In this document: positions 1-6,069 of the stretch, piece after piece | Layout of the letters: each line of letters begins with the position of its first letter | Numbering within the stretch: the first letter of the stretch is position 1 | NCBI GenBank assembly: GCA_947625455.1 | Contig: CANQOJ010000031.1 | Span: 1-16,568 of the forward strand | Source of the DNA: an uncultured Clostridia bacterium | Lineage (GTDB): Bacteria > Bacillota > Clostridia > Oscillospirales > Ruminococcaceae | Length of the DNA stretch: 16,568 nucleotides | Direction: 5' to 3' | The notes under the pieces: model-generated | Databases searched by the model: none | Told to the model about the DNA's origin: nothing | Seen by the model: only the letters and a program-made list of their open reading frames with translations | Translations under genes and position numbers: made by a program

Positions 1-34
1 TGTTAGTTTTCCAATATCCGGTAGCCTAACAGCG

Positions 35-634
35 TTAAATATAATTAAGTTCTTTGAGCGTAAAGCCTGCGTCTTGAAAAATCTTCATCACATCAAAACT
101 CATAGGTATCATACAGCCTTTTTGGCGGGTATCGCCCATTAAAATGGCGCAGAACTTACCTTTTTTCAGAACGCGAAAGCACTCCTCCGCAACGGGTTTC
201 ATTGCCTCTAAAAAATCCTTAACTTTCAGGAGCGACAAATCGCCGTCAATATTATCGCTGTACTTGATTATGTCGGCATAGGGCGGGTGAGTGCAGATGA
301 GGTCGATGCTGCTGTCGGGGATTTTGTCGAGATTGCGGGCATCGCCCTTGTTGATGTAAACCTTGCCTTTAGCGGGTTCATAATCAAAATTGACTTTTTC
401 ACGGCAACGTTCAAGAGCAGCGTCATTTATGTCAATCCCGATAATATTACGGTTGAGCAGTTTCGCCTCAACGAGAGTTGTCCCGCCGCCCGCAAATTGG
501 TCGAGGACGAGGTCGCCCTCCTGCGAGTAGCGAAGAATAATATTGCGCGGTATATACGGCGACCAATTTCCGCGCCATTTCGCATCGTGCGTCGCCCAGT
601 CGCCGCGCGTCGGGAACGACCGGTGGGTAGTCAT
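35..634 (-). CDS. DNA methyltransferase (N4/N6 amino type), prematurely terminated
   Basis: A SAM-dependent DNA amino-methyltransferase, presumably the modification partner or an orphan methylase of the dpnD-dpnI operon. Visible motifs are the N-terminal RGNWSPYIPRN block (residues 21-31), SAM-binding motif I FAGGGTT (47-53), the acidic motif II end GIDIN, and the catalytic motif IV as HPPY (116-119), the form usual in this subfamily. The ATG start overlaps the stop of the dpnI reading frame (ATGA), so translation is probably coupled. The protein ends at 199 residues, before the C-terminal TGFW/TGYW motif that I expect in this family. In the same frame, beyond TAA (37-35) and TAG (28-26), the sequence reads ATGYWKTN up to the window edge. 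The gene therefore looks truncated by point changes or a small deletion and may be a young pseudogene. Sequence specificity cannot be read from the sequence; GATC is unlikely if the neighbouring DpnI were active. Confidence 0.8.
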   Translation of the reverse strand: MTTHRSFPTRGDWATHDAKWRGNWSPYIPRNIILRYSQEGDLVLDQFAGGGTTLVEAKLLNRNIIGIDINDAALERCREKVNFDYEPAKGKVYINKGDARNLDKIPDSSIDLICTHPPYADIIKYSDNIDGDLSLLKVKDFLEAMKPVAEECFRVLKKGKFCAILMGDTRQKGCMIPMSFDVMKIFQDAGFTLKELNYI

Positions 635-1397
635 TTGACTTTTCTGTAATGACCGCCACCTAAAAATTCAATAAATCCCTTATCTCTGAGGATTTGCAGT
701 TGTTGGCGAATTTTTGCCTCTACATTGTTGTTGCCTATATGCTTTTGTTTAAGGGCATCGGCAAATCTATAAATATCATGCAGAGAAAATTCACTTGTAC
801 CAACTTCGTTTACACAATTCAGCACATCAAGCAACCAACCTCTTGTTTCAAGGTTGGTTGTTTTCAGCTTTGTTATTTTGACATATTCGTTTACAACATT
901 ACCAGCAGAACGCACATAACCGTTTTAATAATGTCGATTTTGCCTTGTATTGGTATTCCTGACAGAAGTATGTTACAACCCGTCCACCCTGCTCTTCTCG
1001 CTGTAGGTCCTAGCGGTTTTCTTTTTTCTATGATTTGCGGAACAAAGAAGAATTTTGGAACTAATATCAAATCTGTGATACATAATTCAGAATTGTAATT
1101 CATAATAAAAAGGTCGGGGTTTGTGTCGCTTGTGATACGACCTATCATTGTAACGTATGCACCGTCGTTTATTTTCTTTTTGTATAATCCCTTTTTTGCT
1201 TTTAATTCAAATATTTCCCCACAGTTACCGCATTTCATATCAGCGACAGGAGAATTATTTTCAAGTTTATTTATTTGAGGATTGCCGCAACATGGGCAAT
1301 ACATATTATTTGCAATCCATGATTCGCTCATAACTCTGATTTTTTGCGAATTGCTTTTATATGCATCGGCAATAGAAACATCAAAACTAAGATTCAT
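631..1397 (-). pseudogene. dpnI: DpnI-like type IIM restriction endonuclease, one-base frameshift
   Basis: A homologue of DpnI, which cleaves Gm6ATC only when the adenine is methylated. From ATG 1397 the catalytic residues fall at D53, E64 and K66 (PD-(D/E)xK in ELKAKKG), the same numbers as I recall for DpnI, and cysteines C34, C37, C56 and C59 form the zinc site. This supports ATG 1397 over TTG 1400. The N-terminal frame runs to residue 158 and then slips into an artificial tail. The C-terminal winged-helix part, with ETRGWLLDVLNC and RQQLQILRDK, continues in another frame (from 915 to 631). Adding one A to the AAAA run (923-926) restores KNGYVRSAG and a 255-aa protein, against 254 aa for DpnI. 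ATG 1397 overlaps the dpnD stop (TGATG). Either a recent inactivating deletion or a homopolymer sequencing error. Confidence 0.9.
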
Positions 1398-1600
1398 CAA
1401 AATTCAATCCAATCTGTCCACTTGTCATCTGTTACATTGTGAATTTCCATCTGCTTAGCAACTAAATTCCCGGGCTCAAGTACAAATTCACCGTTTCTGT
1501 ATTTTTCGGCGGCAATTTTTTCAGCTTCCTCATTATCTTCAGCCAGAACCTCAAATTCTTCTGAAACCTTTTCTTCAATAGTAACTATAAATTTTTTCAT
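1397..1600 (-). CDS. dpnD: DpnD/PcfM family small protein
   Basis: A 67-residue acidic protein beginning MKKFIVTIEEKVSEEFEV and containing the block AEKYRNGEFVLEPG, which I recognise as the DpnD/PcfM family. In Streptococcus pneumoniae DpnD is encoded with DpnI in the methylation-dependent restriction cassette; its biochemical role is unknown. Here it is the first gene, and its stop overlaps the start of dpnI by one base. A second ATG lies nine bases upstream (1609), but the AGGAAGG ribosome binding site is only about 2 nt from it. That site is at a workable distance (about 11 nt) from ATG 1600, which I chose. I see no convincing promoter directly upstream, so the operon may depend on read-through from fic. 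Confidence 0.85.
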   Translation of the reverse strand: MKKFIVTIEEKVSEEFEVLAEDNEEAEKIAAEKYRNGEFVLEPGNLVAKQMEIHNVTDDKWTDWIEF

Positions 1601-1621
1601 GCGTATCATTTCCTTCCTGTT

Positions 1622-1801
1622 TTACGCCGCTTTTACAATAACAAAAATGCCACATTCCCTGTAATCTCCGCATTTAATTTCCACACTTGAAAGCAGCTTG
1701 CTGACTGCCCGCAGATTATCCTCGTTGCAGATAGACGGCATCTTATATGAACCCATAGGGACATTAAACAAGCCTTTGCTGTTTACGAGGTAAAGCCCAT
1801 T
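1622..1801 (-). pseudogene. Fragment of Dam/DpnM-like adenine methylase
   Basis: In one reading frame this otherwise gene-free stretch encodes NGLYLVNSKGLFNVPMG, followed by SYKMPSICNEDNLRAVSKLL and VEIKCGDY. This matches from memory the central part of D12-class N6-adenine methylases (Dam, DpnM), where NGLYRVN..G.FNVP.G.YKNP precedes the DPPY catalytic motif. The fragment lacks the N-terminal SAM-binding motif and the DPPY motif, has an upstream in-frame stop, and runs into an unrelated tail ending in VIVKAA and TAA. It is a relic. Its place directly before dpnD-dpnI is notable because active GATC adenine methylation would be lethal beside active DpnI. Confidence 0.7.
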
Positions 1802-1808
1802 CTACATG

Positions 1809-1901
1809 AACATCTAAATAATAAAGTTTATCAACTGAACCCCTACGAGGAATAAGCACGCTTGGTTTATTGTATTCAAAAGTATCAATACAAGTCAGAT
1901 T
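1809..1901 (-). pseudogene. Fragment resembling type I specificity subunit HsdS
   Basis: One frame immediately after the fic stop reads TFEYNKPSVLIPRRGSVDKL and then YYLDV. This is the kind of KPSxLIPRKGxxxxLFYV block found in target-recognition domains of type I restriction specificity subunits. Only about 31 residues are recognisable, bounded upstream by a stop overlapping the end of fic and downstream by the Dam-like fragment in another frame. It cannot be functional. The assignment rests on one short motif and is less certain than the Dam-like fragment. Confidence 0.45.
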
Positions 1902-2443
1902 TCATATCCCTCATAATAATAAGACTGCTCTATTCCCTTGAAAATAATCTCTCTGTCATTCACGCGGTCTGTCAGGTGCGGCTCAATCAGAAAGCGCAGT
2001 TCAAGGTCATTGACAGGACTTCGTTCCATTGCCTGCAAATATTGCGTTTTGTCAATTTCCGCCCACTGAACAACTTTGCCAAGGTTCTTTTTCAGCATCA
2101 TATCAAGCCATATACGCGTACTTCTGCCGTTGCCCTCCATAAACGGGTGCGCAACGTTCATTTCAACATATTTCGCAATTATCTCCTCGAAAGTGTTTTC
2201 GGGCATTTTTTCAACCGCCGCAAGCACCTCGTTAAGATACATACAGTTGGCAAAACGGAAACCGCCCTTTGAAATGTTTTTGGAGCGTATTTCTCCCGCA
2301 AAATCATAAAGTCCCTGAAACATGGCTTTGTGAATAGCACGCAGACCTTTAACAGTGCCTACTTCTATTTTATCAATATCTCCGTTTTCAAAAAGCCGTT
2401 TCGCATTTTCAAGGCTTTGTTTATCAAGTTCATTCTGCGTCAT
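1895..2443 (-). CDS. fic: Fic family AMP-transferase, class III (self-inhibited)
   Basis: A 182-residue Fic protein, expected to transfer AMP (or another nucleotide part) to hydroxyl side chains of target proteins. The full active-site motif HPFMEGNGRSTR is present at about residues 99-110, with catalytic His99 and the nucleotide-binding GNGR loop; the upstream flap reads GGFRFAN. The extreme C-terminus contains SYYYEG (174-179), matching the inhibitory (S/T)xxxE(G/N) motif. Its C-terminal location marks class III, like Neisseria NmFic, in which oligomerisation blocks the active site. I chose ATG 2443 because GAGG lies 6 nt upstream; the frame stays open to a TTG at 2509, but without such a site. 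A consensus promoter (2543-2571) and a short upstream ORF precede it. Its stop borders restriction-gene debris. It appears intact. Confidence 0.88.
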   Translation of the reverse strand: MTQNELDKQSLENAKRLFENGDIDKIEVGTVKGLRAIHKAMFQGLYDFAGEIRSKNISKGGFRFANCMYLNEVLAAVEKMPENTFEEIIAKYVEMNVAHPFMEGNGRSTRIWLDMMLKKNLGKVVQWAEIDKTQYLQAMERSPVNDLELRFLIEPHLTDRVNDREIIFKGIEQSYYYEGYEI

Positions 2444-2444
2444 A

Positions 2445-2522
2445 TTATACCTCAATCTCTGCAATAATTTTGTCAATTTCCGCGCGGAGAACATTTTCGC
2501 GGCTGACAATTCGCCATATCAT
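2445..2522 (-). CDS. Possible 25-aa ORF ahead of fic
   Basis: A short frame beginning MIWRIVSRENVLRAEIDKII and ending IAEIEV then TAA, two bases before the fic ATG, and lying just after the fic promoter. It could be a leader peptide coupled to fic or a tiny partner protein; many class I Fic toxins have a small upstream antitoxin, but this one lacks an inhibitory SxxxEG motif, and Fic carries its own. The purine-rich GGGAGA touches its ATG, which is too close for a normal ribosome binding site. I do not recognise the sequence, and it may be untranslated. Confidence 0.25.
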   Translation of the reverse strand: MIWRIVSRENVLRAEIDKIIAEIEV

Positions 2523-2542
2523 TCTCCCGCATTTATACCATT

Positions 2543-2571
2543 ATTATAGCACATAATTCCCGCTTAGTCAA
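2543..2571 (-). promoter_or_regulatory. SigmaA-type promoter of fic
   Basis: On the minus strand TTGACT (2571-2566), exactly 17 bases, then TATAAT (2548-2543). Transcription would start near 2536 and run through the 25-aa ORF into fic, and possibly on into dpnD-dpnI, since I see no terminator in between. Confidence 0.8.
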
Positions 2572-2621
2572 GGGGAACGCTGACTGTTCTCAACACAGCT
2601 TGATACATATATTAAATCGCA

Positions 2622-2652
2622 TAAAAAGAGGTCAGATTTTGCTCCGACCTCT
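2622..2652 (-). terminator. Rho-independent terminator of the helicase/methylase operon
   Basis: On the minus strand AGAGGTC and GACCTCT form a perfect 7-bp stem around a 12-base loop, followed directly by a run of T. It lies about 35 bases after the stop of the 1127-aa gene. Confidence 0.85.
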
Positions 2653-2687
2653 AATCTCTTACTTCTTACCTCTTACTTCTTATCTCT
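2646..2687 (-). repeat. Six degenerate tandem heptamers
   Basis: Six consecutive 7-base units on the minus strand: AGAGATA, AGAAGTA, AGAGGTA, AGAAGTA, AGAGATT, AGAGGTC (consensus AGARRTA). They begin in the last codon and stop of the helicase gene and end inside the upstream arm of its terminator. The array is strand-asymmetric (purines only plus T) and probably arose by slippage. Confidence 0.75.
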
Positions 2688-5600
2688 AAAACCCAAACAA
2701 CTCTTTCAATCCCGTTTCCATAGTCCCGTTCTTGGCGAATTCGAGCGTATCGCAAAGCTTGATATTATGCTTGTTAATGGTGATTTTGTCGCTGAACCCC
2801 AAAATGTACCGCAGGCAAATTCGGTATATGATTTCCGTCGGAGCGCAGCCGTACACCTGCTTTGCGAAAATGTGATTAAGCCTTTCGCCGTCGTCGGGGT
2901 ATAACTCTTTCATACGCTTGCTTTGATACAGGCGCGTTACTATCTCGGTTATATACATTCCCGATTTCATATAAAGGTCGGCAAAGGTAGCGTCGGGGTC
3001 GTCAAAACAGCCCGGGTTTTCCTGCTCCAGCTTATCCGCCATATCCTTTACAACCCTTTTGGGGGTGAATATCTGGTTCGTGCGCTGCGGGGGAATATAA
3101 TCGAAAATATCGCCCTTGCGGTCGGGCTCGAAATAATCAGCCAGCTCAACGCGTTTTTTCATAAATTCCCCGACCGCGTCATTAAACACAACTTCGTCAA
3201 ACAAATGCCCGTCAAAATGCCGCACTTCGCCGCTTTCCGTTGTATAATCTCCTCCGTCGCGCAGCAGGCAAAACTGTTCGAGCGTTACGCCCTGCCCGTT
3301 CTGCGGATTTACGGTAACCTCCCAAAACACTTCTTTCGGCACGAGCTTGTCAAAATTAGCAAGCGTTGTATTCTCGTCGCCATACGCCATAAGAAACGCG
3401 GGAATTGTTCTGGAAAAGCCGCGCAGGTGGTCGCGGACGTTGCCCTCGATTTCGTCTTTTTTGTTTTTCAGCTTTTCGGTTTCAACCGTTTCAACAATAG
3501 TTTCCGCAGCCTTTTTCACCGTTTCATCGCTCGTCAGCTTTTCCTTTATGTTGTAAACCATATCAAGGTAGCCTTGCTTGCGGCGTTCGCTGTATTCGTT
3601 GTCAATTTGCGTGATTACTTCCATTGACTCGCCGTTTTCCTGTGCCTGCCTGATTTTATCGTCACATTCTTTGGCAAGCTGAGTGTCGCGGATTGTAAAA
3701 TCGCCGTATGCGTGCGTTACAACAGCACTTGTTGTTTCCTGGATTTTCCGTTCAAGATGATTTTGCGTAGATTTATTCAAATCGCTTCCATATTGTTCCT
3801 TGGCTATGTCTATCAGAGTTTGCGCTATGGGATTTGAGAAAGCGTCCTGCAACGTCTTAATATTCTCTTTTAATGTGTTTGGAGATGCGTCAGTCTTGTT
3901 CTTCACTTCTTCAACAGCCGCCGTCAATTCCGTTTCAATATCACTGTAAACCTTATCGCCGAAAAGGTCGTTTGCCGTGCCGATAATCACTTCGCCCGGA
4001 ATTTCAATATCTCCATTATCATTCATAGAAAGTTCTTTTTTCGTGTTTTCGTCAATGTTTGCGGGAGTAAGGGATTTCGGCTCTTCGAGCGCCTGCATTT
4101 TGTTGATAATGTCGATAATCTCCTTTGGCGCGCCGAAAATGCCGCTGATATTCGCGAACAGGAAATTCGACATAAACCCGCGCTCTACAACCTCTCTTGC
4201 GTGGATATGGCGCGGAATTGTCAGCACCTTTTCCGCGTCAAGCTCAATCATCGCGCCGTTATCGTCCTCTCCGTACACGGGGAAGAAGTTCAGCAGTTCT
4301 CTTACGTTATTTCTGCGGCTGTCAAAATCGCCCTTGTCGCCCGAAGTTTCGGGAATTAGGTCGTTGGCAAACTGCTCAAAAATAGTAAGCGTCCGCGCGG
4401 GGTCAAAGTCGAAAACATACGCGTTCTGCTTTCTGAAAGTGTTGCCGTCCTTGTCGGTGAACAGGCACGGATTTTGCGCGCGGAAAGCCGCCTGCATATA
4501 AAGCGCGGGACTTGACATATTCGACAGCATAAGCACCGCCGTCCATTCGGGTATAGTAACGCCCGTTGTAAGCTGTCCGACAGACAGGGTTATCGTCTTT
4601 TCGTGTTCGGCAATTGCCTTTGTAACCTTGTCAAAGGACTTCTCGTTTTCGTCGTCGTCATCTAATTTCCCGTCGCCTGCCGCAATGATAATTTCATAAT
4701 CCTTGAAAACGGGGTGGATTTTCAGCTTTTTAGCCAGAGCCTTTGCGCTTGCAACGCGGTTTAGTATCCAGAACGTATGCTTTAACTCGCCGCGAAGTTC
4801 GGGAGTTGAAAACGGAAATTTCTCCTGTTTTGTAAGCGCGTCAAGGAACTTGTTTACGTCGTTGTCGTGAACAAAATTCCCGCTCTCGTTTGTCTTGAAA
4901 AATTCGTTCAAATCAAACGCAAATTCTTCAATATCGTTATCCGCAAGCTCTATGCCCTTTTTCACCCTGTCGCGGACAATATCCGACATCTGATATGTAA
5001 ACAGCGACAGCCGCGGCAAATTCGCATAAGGGTTTTCAATTTCGCTCTTGTTGTCCCAATCGCGTTTCTTTTGCTGTTCGTCGGCGTAAGTCCAATTGTA
5101 GATAGCGCTTTCGGGGAATTTGTCATTCGCAAGAGCCTTGAACGGCGTACCCGAAAGGTGCAGCGTCCACTTGCGGCGGATATGGTCGAAAGCAATATCC
5201 GTTCTGTAAGTGTCAACGCCCTCGTGCGCCTCGTCAATGATAAGAATATCCCACTCTATCCCTTTTTCCTTGTCGTCGGAGAGCTCGGACAGCTTGTCAT
5301 ACTGCCCGCCGAAGTAAATCGAGCCTTTCAAGTCCTGCAGGCTCACAAACTCAATACAGCCCTTTGTGTCGTCGTCGATTTTACTTATGTATTCCTTGCG
5401 GCTGAAAACAAACTTCTTGTCTTTAATTCCGTCAACATTGCTTACGAAAATATAACCCGACTGCAAGCCGAAAAACGTTTCATAGTCGGAATACCACGAA
5501 TTTGCGATAGCGGGGCGGTTTGTGACGATAAGAATATTCTGCGCGCCGAGTTTCATACAAAGGTCGTATGCCGCAAGCGTTTTCCCGAAACGCGGCTTTG

Positions 5601-6069
5601 CGTTCCAGAGAAATTCTGCATTTTGTATGTCGTTGAAATACTCGGCGGTCTTTTCGACAGCCTGCGCCTGTTCCTCGCGGAGTTTATACGGAATAACGGC
5701 GTCCGCGTCATTTTCGTCCAGAACTCCGTGATTTGTCGTAAAATCCATATAATCGAGACGTGCGTCATTCGGGTTGATTTTAAACCACTCCGTGCCGTCC
5801 TCGCGGGGGATACCGAGCTTTTTCAGATACGCGTGAAAATCCTTGTCGGTGAAAGTGCCGTAAGGCTCGGTCATAAACGCCGCGCGCATTGCCCACCACG
5901 TTTTGTGTTCAATGCCTGCGGTGTGTGTCTGCTCGTTTATGCGGGTTTCAACGTCGCGCTCGGTAAAGCCGATTTTCGTCCAGCCGTCGTGATAGGTAAC
6001 GCCGGGAGTTGTATAGGCATAGCACTGCGGCGTTACTTTTTCGGAGGTTTTAATATTTATGACAGCCAT
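2686..6069 (-). CDS. GIY-YIG and DEAD/DEAH helicase restriction protein
   Basis: A 1127-residue multidomain protein, probably the DNA-translocating and cutting subunit of a restriction system. Residues about 15-110 look like a GIY-YIG/Mug113-type nuclease domain (CYAYTTPG, then TKIGFT at 31-36, with Arg43 in VETRINEQ). A superfamily 2 helicase core follows: motif I PRFGKT (159-164), DEAH (279-282), SGTP (306-309), and motifs V/VI with TTGVTIPEW and QAAFRAQNP (526-534). A long charged middle part follows. From about 1000 the C-terminus reads IFTPKRVV and then ADLYMKSGMY (about 1031-1040), a degenerate copy of methylase motif X and motif I, with no catalytic NPPY after it. The start ATG overlaps the stop of the upstream methylase gene (TAATG), so the two are co-translated. 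Known in databases mainly as helicase-family proteins of unclear mechanism. Confidence 0.8.
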   Translation of the reverse strand: MAVINIKTSEKVTPQCYAYTTPGVTYHDGWTKIGFTERDVETRINEQTHTAGIEHKTWWAMRAAFMTEPYGTFTDKDFHAYLKKLGIPREDGTEWFKINPNDARLDYMDFTTNHGVLDENDADAVIPYKLREEQAQAVEKTAEYFNDIQNAEFLWNAKPRFGKTLAAYDLCMKLGAQNILIVTNRPAIANSWYSDYETFFGLQSGYIFVSNVDGIKDKKFVFSRKEYISKIDDDTKGCIEFVSLQDLKGSIYFGGQYDKLSELSDDKEKGIEWDILIIDEAHEGVDTYRTDIAFDHIRRKWTLHLSGTPFKALANDKFPESAIYNWTYADEQQKKRDWDNKSEIENPYANLPRLSLFTYQMSDIVRDRVKKGIELADNDIEEFAFDLNEFFKTNESGNFVHDNDVNKFLDALTKQEKFPFSTPELRGELKHTFWILNRVASAKALAKKLKIHPVFKDYEIIIAAGDGKLDDDDENEKSFDKVTKAIAEHEKTITLSVGQLTTGVTIPEWTAVLMLSNMSSPALYMQAAFRAQNPCLFTDKDGNTFRKQNAYVFDFDPARTLTIFEQFANDLIPETSGDKGDFDSRRNNVRELLNFFPVYGEDDNGAMIELDAEKVLTIPRHIHAREVVERGFMSNFLFANISGIFGAPKEIIDIINKMQALEEPKSLTPANIDENTKKELSMNDNGDIEIPGEVIIGTANDLFGDKVYSDIETELTAAVEEVKNKTDASPNTLKENIKTLQDAFSNPIAQTLIDIAKEQYGSDLNKSTQNHLERKIQETTSAVVTHAYGDFTIRDTQLAKECDDKIRQAQENGESMEVITQIDNEYSERRKQGYLDMVYNIKEKLTSDETVKKAAETIVETVETEKLKNKKDEIEGNVRDHLRGFSRTIPAFLMAYGDENTTLANFDKLVPKEVFWEVTVNPQNGQGVTLEQFCLLRDGGDYTTESGEVRHFDGHLFDEVVFNDAVGEFMKKRVELADYFEPDRKGDIFDYIPPQRTNQIFTPKRVVKDMADKLEQENPGCFDDPDATFADLYMKSGMYITEIVTRLYQSKRMKELYPDDGERLNHIFAKQVYGCAPTEIIYRICLRYILGFSDKITINKHNIKLCDTLEFAKNGTMETGLKELFGF

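Noticed and set aside
2646..2687. CRISPR-like array
   Set aside because: Units are 7 bases in direct contact with no spacers, so this is a simple tandem repeat; no CRISPR array was seen anywhere in the window.
3977..4501. 174-codon open frame on the plus strand
   Set aside because: Antisense to the helicase gene, serine-rich low-complexity translation typical of shadow frames, no start signals.
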